A stretch of DNA of 40,008 nucleotides from Burkholderiales bacterium (GTDB taxonomy: Bacteria; Pseudomonadota; Gammaproteobacteria; Burkholderiales; Casimicrobiaceae). The stretch is taken from the NCBI GenBank assembly GCA_025354165.1, contig JANXNI010000009.1, forward strand, positions 1 through 40,008. Direction: 5' to 3'. The stretch's first letter is position 1. Each line of letters opens with the position of its first letter. The notes beneath the pieces were generated by a model, which made no database searches, was not told the DNA's origin, and was given only the letters and a program-made list of their open reading frames with translations. Below, one piece after another: positions 28,124 to 36,134 of the stretch. A program made the translations under genes and the position numbers.

Positions 28124-28912
28124 ATGAACTGGAAGCTTAAAACAGCCCTTGGCGCAACTGCCTTGATTCTTGCCACTCAAGCGGCGGCTCAGATTACGTT
28201 TTATGAAGGCGAAGGGTTCCGTGGACGCGCCTTTACGGCTGGCAAACAAGTCAATAATTTTCAACGCGTTGGATTTAACGACCTAGCGTCGTCCGTAGTC
28301 GTGACCAACGGACGCTGGGAAGTCTGCGACGATGCCAACTTCGGTGGCCGCTGCGTCGTGTTGCGCAAAGGTAGCTACGACTCGCTGGGCGGTTTGGGTA
28401 TGAGTAATCGAATCTCGTCAGTGCGCCCGGTCAACACCCGCGGCAATTACGCAAACGAAGCCCCCGAGCCATTAGCAGCGCCAACCTACGAGTACCGTCG
28501 TCGGCCGAATGAGCGCATCACGGAAGCCGTCGTGACCTCCGTTCATGCGGTTGTTGGCCCACCGGAACAACGCTGCTGGGTCGAGCGTCAACAGGTCAAT
28601 AGCGACGCAAACATCGGCGGTGCCATCATCGGCGGCATTCTCGGCGGCGTGCTCGGACATCAGGTTGGCGGTGGACGCGGTCGTGATATCGCGACGGCGG
28701 GCGGCGCTATTGCCGGTGCCGCGATTGGTAACAATCAGGGCAACGGGTCAACGTATGACCGCAATCTGCGTCGCTGCGAAACCACAGCCAGCACAGCCCC
28801 GGCCTATTGGGACGTAACCTACAACTATCGCGGTGTTGAACATAGCGTTCAGATGAGCTCGCCGCCGGGCCGCACCATCGCGGTGAACATGAATGGCGAA
28901 CCACGCCAGTAA
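28124..28912 (+). CDS. Beta/gamma-crystallin plus glycine-zipper secreted protein
   Basis: This 262-residue protein has a signal peptide (1-22, ending TQAAA). A beta/gamma-crystallin domain follows (about 24-108: ITFYEGEGFRGRAFTAG, then WEVCDDANFGGRCVVL and GMSNRISSVRPV). A glycine-zipper 2TM region (about 165-205) contains GGAIIGGILGGVLGHQVGGG. The C-terminus has YNYRGVEHSVQMSSPPGRTI, a motif also present in the protein at 32167-32763. The zipper suggests outer-membrane association and the crystallin domain calcium binding or structural stability. Confidence 0.88.
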   Translation: MNWKLKTALGATALILATQAAAQITFYEGEGFRGRAFTAGKQVNNFQRVGFNDLASSVVVTNGRWEVCDDANFGGRCVVLRKGSYDSLGGLGMSNRISSVRPVNTRGNYANEAPEPLAAPTYEYRRRPNERITEAVVTSVHAVVGPPEQRCWVERQQVNSDANIGGAIIGGILGGVLGHQVGGGRGRDIATAGGAIAGAAIGNNQGNGSTYDRNLRRCETTASTAPAYWDVTYNYRGVEHSVQMSSPPGRTIAVNMNGEPRQ

Positions 28913-28927
28913 CCACTAACGGTTCAG

Positions 28928-28959
28928 CGCTTCGCGACAATTCTGGTTGTTGCGAAGCG
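28928..28959 (+). terminator. Hairpin after the crystallin gene
   Basis: CGCTTCGC and GCGAAGCG pair, extended inward by ACAA and TTGT. It lies 15 bases after the stop. A U-tract is missing, so it may be only an mRNA-stabilising stem. Confidence 0.5.
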
Positions 28960-29074
28960 TGGTTAGCGCAAAATGCGTATCGAATGAGTATCGGTGGCCT
29001 CCTCAGCTCCGCGTCTCGTACGATTCGCATTTTGTATTTTCAAAAACCCGGTACGCACAAGATGAATTTCAACG

Positions 29075-29923
29075 ATGATTGATACCGTCCTCCTCGCCAC
29101 CGCACGCGTCGGCACGTTTGATCTACAAAAGTCGCTCACCAACGCCAGTGGGTTTTTCTTCCAGCGTGATGATCGTTTGTTTTTGGTGACCAGTCGCCAC
29201 GTCATGATTGACGAACCGAGCAAACATTTCCCGGATCGCATTGAAATCGAAATGCACATTGACCCGGACAACATGGCGCGGTCCATCGGCTTCTCGATGC
29301 CCCTGTACCGTGAGGGCAAGAGCCTCTGGCGTCAGGGGCAGGATGCCTCCGGCGAGATTGATGTTGCCGTCATCGAAATCGAGCGAGCTGCGCTGCCGCC
29401 CACGGCAGTTTTTCGTGCGTTCACTCCGGATCACCTTCTCGGTGCAAATGACGCCGTTGAAATTGGCGCGTCCTTACTTGTGATCGGTTTTCCACTCGGC
29501 TTCCATGACACTTTGCATCACATGCCAGTCGCCCGCCATGCGGTGATTGCTTCGTCGTTTGGCTTGCGTTTTCAGGGACAGGGTTACTTTCTCACCGACG
29601 CCCGAACTCACCGGGGGACCAGCGGCGCACCGGTGGTGATGCGTGACGCAAATCCAATTGACGGCGTCGCCGCGTTGCCATGGAAATTGTTGGGTGTGCA
29701 TTCCGCGCGGCTGGACGTTGGCACGCGCGACTTGAAGCTCGACGAAGCGCTCGGACTTAACTGTGCCTGGTATGCCGACATTTTGATGACGCTCACCGAC
29801 TTGAGCCCGCGCATTGCACCCGCCAAGCTTGCCGCTATGACCCCACCGTTAGTCGTCCAGCCCTTGATTTCCAATGTCGGATCGACCGATCCCGTTGTTG
29901 AGGCTGTCGGTCAGTCGCAGTGA
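29075..29923 (+). CDS. Trypsin-like serine protease, apparently cytoplasmic
   Basis: This is a 282-residue chymotrypsin-fold protein with no signal peptide. The triad can be assigned to His in FLVTSRHVMID (about 47), Asp in GEIDVAVIEIE (about 96) and Ser in HRGTSGAPVV (about 185). The barrel strands FFFQRDDRLFLVT and LLVIGFPLGF are typical of short stand-alone trypsin-like proteins. It stands alone, with 117 bases to the next gene. The role is unknown; defence-related or housekeeping peptidase functions are both possible. Confidence 0.82.
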   Translation: MIDTVLLATARVGTFDLQKSLTNASGFFFQRDDRLFLVTSRHVMIDEPSKHFPDRIEIEMHIDPDNMARSIGFSMPLYREGKSLWRQGQDASGEIDVAVIEIERAALPPTAVFRAFTPDHLLGANDAVEIGASLLVIGFPLGFHDTLHHMPVARHAVIASSFGLRFQGQGYFLTDARTHRGTSGAPVVMRDANPIDGVAALPWKLLGVHSARLDVGTRDLKLDEALGLNCAWYADILMTLTDLSPRIAPAKLAAMTPPLVVQPLISNVGSTDPVVEAVGQSQ

Positions 29924-30040
29924 AATAGCGGAATTGCCGCAGGAACGCACGCGCCGGAACCAAGCACCTCACACTGGGTGTGAGCATGACGAGGTGAGTA
30001 ACCATTATGCTTCGGTCGAGAAACGACTCACGCCGACTCA

Positions 30041-30502
30041 ATGCGGTTACCGGAGATCACACTGAAAACTGCCGTTGCCTGGGTCGCTATGCTCGTCGTG
30101 CCGCTGGCCGTTCTGCTTTTTGCACAATGGCCTCTGCGAGAGATCGTACAGGCTTACTCGCGACAGACCAATGACGCAGCACAGGTGCTATTCGCGCTGT
30201 ACGTTGCCGTTGCCATCACTGCGGCGTCTCACGCGAATGCACACCTGGCAGCGGGCCATCAGCTTGCCTCATCGAGCGGTAGCACGCCGAAATGGCAGCG
30301 CTATGTGCTGCTTGTTTGCATCGCTCCGTGGGCCTTGCTTATCCTCTGGACCTCGAGTCCGCAAGTTTGGGAATCCGTAGTGCATCTGGAGCGATTCTCG
30401 GAAACCGGCAACCCCGGGTATTTTGTTGTCAAACTTGCGGGATGGTTGATGGCACTGCTTGCGCTGGGCTATTGCGCATTTTCAGCTGCACGAAAACCAT
30501 GA
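30041..30502 (+). CDS. TRAP transporter small permease-like protein (DctQ type)
   Basis: This 153-residue membrane protein has four hydrophobic segments (about 11-28, 44-62, 88-106 and 130-147), the topology of DctQ. Similarity to DctQ is weak, but the next gene 8 bases downstream encodes the large TRAP permease, which fixes the assignment. The family supports sodium-driven uptake of organic acids with a periplasmic receptor. That receptor (DctP) is not seen nearby. Frame start TTG/ATG is uncertain; 30041 reads MRLPEITLKTAVAW. Confidence 0.75.
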   Translation: MRLPEITLKTAVAWVAMLVVPLAVLLFAQWPLREIVQAYSRQTNDAAQVLFALYVAVAITAASHANAHLAAGHQLASSSGSTPKWQRYVLLVCIAPWALLILWTSSPQVWESVVHLERFSETGNPGYFVVKLAGWLMALLALGYCAFSAARKP

Positions 30503-30509
30503 CTGCCCG

Positions 30510-31994
30510 ATGACCACAGCCGGTCTCTGGATGCTGCTTGTTTTAGGCGCGCTCGTCACCACGACGGGCCTGCCGGTATGGGCGCTATTGCTGGGGACTT
30601 CATCTGCGTTTGCGATTGTCGGCTTGCTGTCCGGTGCGGTCGACTTCAATGTGCTCTCGGCACTTTCGCCGCGCATCGTGGGTCTGCTGGAAAGCGATTT
30701 GTTGCAGGCCCTGCCGCTGTATGTATTCATCGGTGTCTTGCTGCAACGAATCACCGTAGCGGATTCTATTTTTTCAACACTGGTAAAAATTTTTCGGCCC
30801 TTTGGTGCACCCGGTTCAGTGGCAGCGGTAGCAACGCTTACGATCGGCTCGCTGATCGCGCCAATGAGCGGCTCAGTCGGTTCCAGCGCCTCTCTGCTCT
30901 CGCGTTTGGTCGCGCATCGGCTGCGCCGTCTCGCTCCCGATCGCGCCATTGCGCTGGTGAGTGCTGCGGCCACCATTGGCGTTGTCGTACCGCCGTCGCT
31001 CGTATTGATTTTGCTGGGCGACGCGATGCTTCGCGCTCATCTCGAAGCCAGCAATTTACCGGGATTTTCGCTGGGCACGGCGCGAATCATTGCTACGCAG
31101 GATGTGTTTAACGCGGCGCTGCTGCCTGCTGTCGCGGCACTCGTGCTCTGGCTGATCATAGCGTGGCGGCAAGGACGATTCACAGAACCCATACACATCA
31201 ACCCGCACAGCGCTGAGCAGGATGGCACGGGCGAGGACAGAGTCACTGGATCACAAATGACGATCGCATTCACAGCGATTGCCGTCATCGTGCTTCTGCT
31301 GGCAGGCGTTTTTACCGGCAAGTTGTTCGCGGTCGAAGCGGCCGCAACGGGTGGATGCTTGCTGATGCTGACTACGGTGGTAAGCCGTTCGCTGTCGTCG
31401 CTGGCGTGGCGCGAGGTATTGCACGACACCCTGACGCTGAGCGGCGCTTTGTTTGCATTACTTGTCGGCGCAACGACGTTTAGTCTCGTGTTTCGCGCAT
31501 TTGGCACCGACCGATGGCTTTCAGAGCTTGTTCTGAACTCCCCATTTTCGCCGCAGCTCACCGCGCTGTGCGTGCTGCTTTTTGTTGCGCTGTGCGCCTG
31601 GGTGCTTGACGCATTCGAGATGATCTTTGTGGTGATCCCGATTGTTGCGCCGGCGCTGATTGCGAAGCTTGGTGACGCGCAGCAGGCGGCTGTTTTGCTC
31701 CTGCTCGTACTGCAAACGAGTTTTCTAATTCCACCGATGGGTTACGCCGTCTTGATGGTTAGGTCTCGCGGTGGGTTGGGCAGGGCCACGACTTCAGCCA
31801 TCGTCAAGTCGCTGCTGCCGTTCATCTACGTTCAGCTGGCAGTGACGGTTTGCGTCTTCGCGTTGCCGCCGATCGTACATCTGCTTGACGCACCGAAGAC
31901 CGTAGCGTCCAGCGAACCCGCAAAATCCGAAGATGACATTGTCAGACAAATGCGCGAGATGTCAGGTTCGCCAGCGTCCGAGGGCGGGAAGTAG
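30510..31994 (+). CDS. TRAP transporter large permease (DctM type)
   Basis: This 494-residue inner-membrane transporter starts MTTAGLWMLLVLG. DctM features include LPLYVFIGVLLQR, GSLIAPMSGSVGSSASLLSR, AAATIGVVVPPSLVLILLG and VLLLLVLQTSFLIPPMGYAV. The product is longer than a usual DctM (about 425) because of an insert near 225-260 and a hydrophilic tail SSEPAKSEDDIVRQMREM. It forms a QM pair with the gene upstream. The missing receptor gene means specificity cannot be guessed; it may lie elsewhere. Confidence 0.9.
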   Translation: MTTAGLWMLLVLGALVTTTGLPVWALLLGTSSAFAIVGLLSGAVDFNVLSALSPRIVGLLESDLLQALPLYVFIGVLLQRITVADSIFSTLVKIFRPFGAPGSVAAVATLTIGSLIAPMSGSVGSSASLLSRLVAHRLRRLAPDRAIALVSAAATIGVVVPPSLVLILLGDAMLRAHLEASNLPGFSLGTARIIATQDVFNAALLPAVAALVLWLIIAWRQGRFTEPIHINPHSAEQDGTGEDRVTGSQMTIAFTAIAVIVLLLAGVFTGKLFAVEAAATGGCLLMLTTVVSRSLSSLAWREVLHDTLTLSGALFALLVGATTFSLVFRAFGTDRWLSELVLNSPFSPQLTALCVLLFVALCAWVLDAFEMIFVVIPIVAPALIAKLGDAQQAAVLLLLVLQTSFLIPPMGYAVLMVRSRGGLGRATTSAIVKSLLPFIYVQLAVTVCVFALPPIVHLLDAPKTVASSEPAKSEDDIVRQMREMSGSPASEGGK

Positions 31995-32166
31995 TGGATT
32001 CATGCTCGCCAGCCGCGGCCAAATATGCGCTTGATGCGGAGCGTCGGCGCGCCTCCTCATGGACACTGGCAGCTGTGACGCAGTCGCCGGACGCCTGAAC
32101 CAATTGGCCTAAATGACGTCGAATGAGCGTAAGCTTCGGAAGTAGCGCAAAACATTGGAGTTACAA

Positions 32167-32763
32167 ATGAAAATCGCGTCAATTGCCTTCATTCTCCTCG
32201 CCGCCGGAACTGCGTGCGGCGCCGCAGCCACGGCGTCTGCGCAGGAGTCCGCCCGCGTCCTTTCCAGCATGCCTGTGACACAGCAAGTTGGCGTGCCGCG
32301 ACAAGCGTGCGCGACCACGACTACCGGAGCGCCGCCGCAGTGCAGCACGCAGACGATCTATGAAAGCCGCGTGGTCGGCTACAAAGTCGTCTATGAGTAC
32401 GCGGGCAAGCAATACACCGTACAACTGCCGCAAGATCCCGGCCCCACGCTGCAATTGCGGGTTTCGGTTGATCCGGTGGCCCGTAACCCGGCTGCTCTTG
32501 CGCCGCCACAAACCTCAGCGACAGCCGCTGGAGAGCCTGCGCTGTACGCCGATTCAAACGCTGTCATGATGGTGCAGAACACGGTCGCTCCGGTTCCGTA
32601 CCCAAGCTACGTTTACTACGACGCTTATCCCGGATATGTTGGCTATTACGGGTCACCGTATTACGGCGGCTGGGGGCCATCGATTTCGCTCGGCTTTTTT
32701 GGTGGCTACCGCGGTGGTTATCGCGGCGGTTATAACGGCGGCGGGCATCACGGGCATCGCTAG
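32167..32763 (+). CDS. Secreted Gly/Tyr-rich protein of unknown function
   Basis: This 198-residue protein starts at ATG 32167 with GGAG about 7 bases upstream. The signal peptide is about 1-25 (ATASA-QE). The middle contains YKVVYEYAGKQYTVQLPQDP, the same motif as the end of the crystallin/glycine-zipper protein at 28124-28912. The C-terminus is rich in Tyr and Gly (YYGSPYYGGWG, then GGYRGGYRGGYNGGGHHGHR), a flexible and possibly metal-binding tail. It is likely a surface or periplasmic protein; the function is unknown. Confidence 0.75.
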   Translation: MKIASIAFILLAAGTACGAAATASAQESARVLSSMPVTQQVGVPRQACATTTTGAPPQCSTQTIYESRVVGYKVVYEYAGKQYTVQLPQDPGPTLQLRVSVDPVARNPAALAPPQTSATAAGEPALYADSNAVMMVQNTVAPVPYPSYVYYDAYPGYVGYYGSPYYGGWGPSISLGFFGGYRGGYRGGYNGGGHHGHR

Positions 32764-32950
32764 GCGAAACGCAAGTTAGTCGCGGGATCTGCGCGACTGA
32801 TACCAGCATCACAGACTGTAGAGCCCGTCGGCGATGCGTGTCGGGTTCTGGCGAGCCTGTCGAGACTTTTAGTGCGTGACCATTGTCGCAATTCAAGCGT
32901 TTGCGGCATTGATTAAACTGCTCGTCTTTAGCTCGATTGGCGATCTGACA

Positions 32951-33946
32951 ATGCTTCTAATGATTTCTGCTCGCGGCAGGCGCCACAATTTCGCGGTCGC
33001 TGCCGTGTGCTTCGCGGCAACGACGATGCCGCTCGCCGCGCAACCCGCCGCTTTCCCCAACAAACCCATTCACTTCATCGTCCCCTACGTCGCAGGCGGC
33101 ACGACGGATCTCGTCGCCCGCACCGTGGGTGCAAAAGTCGCGGAAAAATTCGGTCAGCCGGTGATCGTTGAAAACCGCGGCGGTGCTGGCGGGAACGTCG
33201 GAATGGACGCCGTGGCCAAGGCTGCGCCCGACGGCTATACGATTGGCTTCGGTGCGATTTCTACTAACGCGCTGAATCCGCATGTCTACAAAACCATGTC
33301 GTTCGATCCGCGCAAGGATTTTGCGGGTATCAGCCTGCTCGGCTACTCCACCATCGTGCTCGAAGTGGCCACCGAAACGCCAGTCAAATCGGTTGCAGAA
33401 CTCGTGGCCTATGCCAAGAAAAGTCCCGGTGTTACTTACGCGACGGCTGGCGCGGGAACGTCCATGCACCTCTCCGGCGTGCTTTTCGCACAGCTCACGC
33501 AAACCGACATGACGCACGTCGCCTACAAAGGCAGCCCGCCCGCGATCAACGACCTGCTTGGTGGCCACATCAAAGTCATGTTCGACAACCTGCCCGCCTC
33601 ATTACCGCACATTCAGTCCGGCAAACTGCGCGCGTTGGCCGTAGCGGGCAGCACCCGCTCGCCCTCGCTGCCCGACGTGCCCACAATCGCCGAAGCAGGC
33701 CTCAAAGGCTACGCAGTCGAACCGTGGTTCGGCGTCTTCGCCCCCGCAGGCACACCGCCCGCCATCACGCAAAAACTCAATCAGGCCTTCGTCGAGGCGC
33801 TCGCATTGTCGGAGGTGAAAGAGAAATTGCTACGGGCTGGATTCACGCCGAAAAGCTCGTCCGCACCGGAGCTGGATGCGCTCGCGAAGAGCGAATTTGA
33901 GCGGCTTGGGAAGATTGCTCGAGATGCGAAGATGACGGCGGAGTAG
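32951..33946 (+). CDS. Bug/TctC-type tripartite tricarboxylate receptor
   Basis: This 331-residue periplasmic receptor starts at ATG 32951; the frame stays open 75 bases further but without signal-peptide character. The exported start (about 1-35, ending LAAQPAA) leads into FPNKPIHFIVPYVAGGTTDL, VENRGGAGGNVGMDAVAKAA and PDGYTIGFG, the Bug hallmarks. TRSPSLPDVPTIAEAG and WFGVFAPAGTPP close the second lobe. It is an orphan; no TctA/TctB is adjacent. It is clearly related to, but diverged from, the receptor at 15741-16721. Confidence 0.92.
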   Translation: MLLMISARGRRHNFAVAAVCFAATTMPLAAQPAAFPNKPIHFIVPYVAGGTTDLVARTVGAKVAEKFGQPVIVENRGGAGGNVGMDAVAKAAPDGYTIGFGAISTNALNPHVYKTMSFDPRKDFAGISLLGYSTIVLEVATETPVKSVAELVAYAKKSPGVTYATAGAGTSMHLSGVLFAQLTQTDMTHVAYKGSPPAINDLLGGHIKVMFDNLPASLPHIQSGKLRALAVAGSTRSPSLPDVPTIAEAGLKGYAVEPWFGVFAPAGTPPAITQKLNQAFVEALALSEVKEKLLRAGFTPKSSSAPELDALAKSEFERLGKIARDAKMTAE

Positions 33947-34002
33947 CTCGTCTTGCGGCTTGAATGGGCGAAAATTGTTAGTCGTGCAATCTGAAGAAAA
34001 TC

Positions 34003-34260
34003 ATGAATCAGCTGAGCGTAGAGAGTTTCGATAGCGTTTGGGACGCTGTTGCAGATACGCCGGATGAGGCCGAGAACCTGCGCGTGCGCTCCGAGCTGAT
34101 CGAAGCAAGAGGCTGGACACAGGCTGAAGCCGCTAGCAACTGCGGTGTAGCAAAGCACCGTATCAGTGAACTGATGCACGGTCGAATTTCGCGTTTCTCG
34201 CTGGATTCATTAGTGAATATCACAACGGCGCTTGGGGCAGCGGGTGCGTGTGAAACTTGA
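34003..34260 (+). CDS. HigA/XRE-type antitoxin-like regulator without its toxin
   Basis: This 85-residue DNA-binding protein has an N-terminal FDSVWDAVADTPDEAENLRV and a helix-turn-helix WTQAEAASNCGVAKHRISEL (about 38-57), the arrangement of HigA-like antitoxins partnering RelE/Gp49-type toxins. The partner usually lies immediately upstream, but here the upstream gene is the Bug receptor, so the antitoxin is orphaned. It is convergent with the retron operon and may mark the edge of an acquired block. Confidence 0.75.
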   Translation: MNQLSVESFDSVWDAVADTPDEAENLRVRSELIEARGWTQAEAASNCGVAKHRISELMHGRISRFSLDSLVNITTALGAAGACET

Positions 34261-34328
34261 GTCAGCTTGACGGCAGCACGTGCTCAATTGCCCGCGCGAA
34301 AAAGCTCTCTCACGATTCTGTAGATCGA

Positions 34329-35243
34329 CTACACCAGTTGAGCTAGTAGGTGATTTGCTTCTGTGGGATGAAAGCGCCGTAATTTGTAGACGCGACCAAG
34401 CGTACTACGCAGATTTTCTGGCGGTGTTCCCGCGGCAATGGCGAGCGTCGCGCGATGCGTCGCAGCGCAAATTTCACGTCGCTCAGATTTGGGCAACGTA
34501 GCTTTTCGCGCGTTCGCCACCAATCCCATCAACACTATCGGGGCTTTAGATCGAACTATCTTTTGTTTGCTGCGTCTTGATTGATAACCACATGATGCAA
34601 GCATGCCAATTACTTGACCTATCGCCCACGTCAGCTGTGTGTCGCAAACCTCTTCGTTAGACGAAATAGTGATGTCATCAACATATCGAGAGTACGTAAA
34701 CCCGTCCTCTCGTAGCTTTTTCACTAAAGCAGGCTCCTTGTCCCAAAACGCAAGATTAGCCAAGTAGCTGCTCGTTGGCGCGCCTTGTTCAAGCGCTCCA
34801 TCTCGACAAGTAATACTCGTGAGCAGCGCTGCAACCTCATCGCTAAAGCCAAAGAATCGACGCCAAATTGAAGACACTACAGCAGCACTTGTCGAAGGAA
34901 AAAACGATTTGACGTCCAAGCTTATGGCAACACGACTTCCCGCATGCAAGTCAGCATTTGTTTTGTAGTCTCTGCCCGGTAGCGATCCGTGTAGATATGT
35001 TGGATACTCCACACGCTTCAAAAAAGTAGTGTTGATACTTTGAAGGACTGGTTTTAAAGGGAAATTCGTGTCGAAAACTCGGCGAAAACTGCCGTCCGCT
35101 TTCGGTTGCGGCTTTCCTTCTCGATAGAGCTGATTTGCGTCTTCCACCAGTTTCATCAAAACCGAGCGGTCAACTCGCAGCGCTGCGGCCAACGAGTCGA
35201 GCGAAAAAATCTGTCGATGCGGATATTTGGCTGCTTCCGTCAT
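34329..35243 (-). CDS. Retron-type reverse transcriptase
   Basis: This 304-residue RNA-directed DNA polymerase has the retron-specific NAxxH (NADLH, 96-100), the first catalytic region LDVKSFFPS (109-117), QGAPTSS (153-159), the catalytic YVDD (187-190) and the later LMGLVAN (238-244), where retrons usually have VTG. No C-terminal fusion is present. It should copy part of a structured ncRNA into msDNA. The start overlaps the XRE stop by four bases (ATGA), so translation is coupled. Local base composition is lower than the surroundings (53 G+C of 120 at 34561-34680 by hand, against 42 of 60 at 33181-33240), which supports acquisition by transfer. Confidence 0.93.
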   Translation of the reverse strand: MTEAAKYPHRQIFSLDSLAAALRVDRSVLMKLVEDANQLYREGKPQPKADGSFRRVFDTNFPLKPVLQSINTTFLKRVEYPTYLHGSLPGRDYKTNADLHAGSRVAISLDVKSFFPSTSAAVVSSIWRRFFGFSDEVAALLTSITCRDGALEQGAPTSSYLANLAFWDKEPALVKKLREDGFTYSRYVDDITISSNEEVCDTQLTWAIGQVIGMLASCGYQSRRSKQKIVRSKAPIVLMGLVANARKATLPKSERREICAATHRATLAIAAGTPPENLRSTLGRVYKLRRFHPTEANHLLAQLV

Positions 35244-35527
35244 GCAGGCGATGCTCGAAGAACGCCGAGCGCTAAGGTTGAAAGCCTTTCCACTTCGCGT
35301 CGATCCAAGCCGTTAATTTCATCCGCCTCAGCTGCGAGAAACATAACTATCGGAGTTGGAATTTTCATGGCGCGGGCCAGCGCCTCAACCACCTTGACCG
35401 ATGGATCGCGCTTTCCACTCTCTATGAGCGACACATAAGAAATCGAGAAACCAGCTCGCTCAGCTACTTCAGCCAAGGAGAGCATCTTCGTGTTTCTACA
35501 GAGCTTAAGTGCGTTTCCAATATTCAT
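35240..35527 (-). CDS. XRE-family helix-turn-helix protein of the retron operon
   Basis: This is a 95-residue protein. The Cro/C1-type helix-turn-helix covers about 5-60 (LSLAEVAERAGFSISYVSLI, then ESGKRDPSVKVVEALARAM). The rest is a short helical tail (FLAAEADEINGLDRREVERL). Some retron types carry an HTH protein as the accessory gene, so it could be the effector, the repressor of the operon, or both. The palindrome over the operon promoter (36116-36138) is a natural binding site. It follows a terminator-like hairpin by about 16 bases. Confidence 0.9.
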   Translation of the reverse strand: MNIGNALKLCRNTKMLSLAEVAERAGFSISYVSLIESGKRDPSVKVVEALARAMKIPTPIVMFLAAEADEINGLDRREVERLSTLALGVLRASPA

Positions 35528-35540
35528 AAATTAAAAACAA

Positions 35541-35561
35541 AAATTGTGGGCCTTGTGCCCA
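35541..35561 (-). terminator. Terminator-like hairpin between the 75-aa gene and the XRE gene
   Basis: On the minus strand GTGGGC-ACAAG-GCCCAC is followed by AATTTTTGTTTTTAATTT, a good intrinsic terminator shape placed inside the operon. One arm is part of a 13-base inverted repeat with 35867-35879, so the leader could open it. Confidence 0.65.
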
Positions 35562-35570
35562 CGCTCAATT

Positions 35571-35798
35571 TCATTTGAGAAGATTCATCACGTTCGTGAC
35601 TACCTCAAGCAGCGACGCGAGGACGCTTAACGCCATCACGCCAATACGCTCATAATCCTGAGCGCCTGCTTGATCGACCTGCCTCTTGAGCACATCGATC
35701 CTCTCCTGAAACTCAGCGTGAACGCTGACATCAAGTTGACTGCTATGTTTGCCCAGAACTGCTTCCAGTTCGCGGACAAGTTCTTTAACACTATTCAT
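35571..35798 (-). CDS. 75-residue protein of unknown function in the retron operon
   Basis: ATG 35798 has GGAG 8 bases upstream; the frame extends to 35903 but that extension lies in the structured leader. The product begins MNSVKELVRELEAVLGKHSS, continues as an amphipathic, coiled-coil-like helix (FQERIDVLKRQVDQ) and ends with a hydrophobic helix (IGVMALSVLASLLEVVTNVM). No family is recognised. A small protein with one hydrophobic C-terminal helix beside a retron suggests a membrane-acting toxin or a partner of the XRE protein; that is inference. It could also be a chance frame inside the ncRNA. Confidence 0.65.
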   Translation of the reverse strand: MNSVKELVRELEAVLGKHSSQLDVSVHAEFQERIDVLKRQVDQAGAQDYERIGVMALSVLASLLEVVTNVMNLLK

Positions 35799-35866
35799 AA
35801 AAATATCTCCATACCGGACAAAGCGCCCAGGCCGTAGAAGCGAGGCCGATAAGGAGTCATTGATGT

Positions 35867-35879
35867 CACAAGGCCCACA
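35867..35879. repeat. Outer arm of a 13-base inverted repeat spanning the 75-aa gene
   Basis: CACAAGGCCCACA here is the exact reverse complement of TGTGGGCCTTGTG at 35545-35557, 335 bases across. In the minus-strand transcript the two could pair and enclose the small gene. Retron ncRNAs end in such a1/a2 pairs; alternatively this is an anti-terminator arm. Confidence 0.55.
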
Positions 35880-35894
35880 GCCATTCCTATCCAA

Positions 35895-36100
35895 ACACTC
35901 CAATCAGGCCGTCCTACTGCCACGTACTGAATTGGTCGGTGCTGCGTCACGTCGTCGCTCCACGTTTCCATGCAGCTTCGGCCGACAAAAGAGCTGGATG
36001 CGGCCACCCAGCGTCAGCTTTCGCTGACGTACAAGCAAGCCATACCGTCTACAGCGGAGATCGAATAGTTAAAGAACGCGTGAGCGAATCGCTCACCCAA
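35895..36100 (-). ncRNA. Structured leader, candidate retron msr-msd region
   Basis: Four hairpins follow in order on the minus strand: GTGAGCGA/TCGCTCAC (36080-36096); CGTCAGC-GAAA-GCTGACG, a 7-bp stem with a GNRA loop (36012-36029); GCTGG/CCAGC (35993-36012); and CCAATTCAG/CTGATTGG (35900-35935). The predicted transcript begins just before the first. The region has no convincing gene. Retron ncRNAs lie upstream of the RT, sometimes with an accessory gene between, so this is the best place for one; the branching guanosine and ends could not be fixed. Confidence 0.45.
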
Positions 36101-36105
36101 TTCAA

Positions 36106-36134
36106 ATGCTAGAGTAATTTTGACTATTTGTCAA
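36106..36134 (-). promoter_or_regulatory. Promoter of the retron operon
   Basis: Minus strand: -35 TTGACA (36129-36134), 17-base spacer, -10 TAGCAT (36106-36111). The start would fall near 36099, just before the first leader hairpin. Confidence 0.65.

Noticed and set aside
15741-33946. Complete tripartite tricarboxylate transporter
   Set aside because: Only receptor genes are present (15741-16721 and 32951-33946); no TctA or TctB gene. The TRAP permeases at 30041-31994 belong to a different family.
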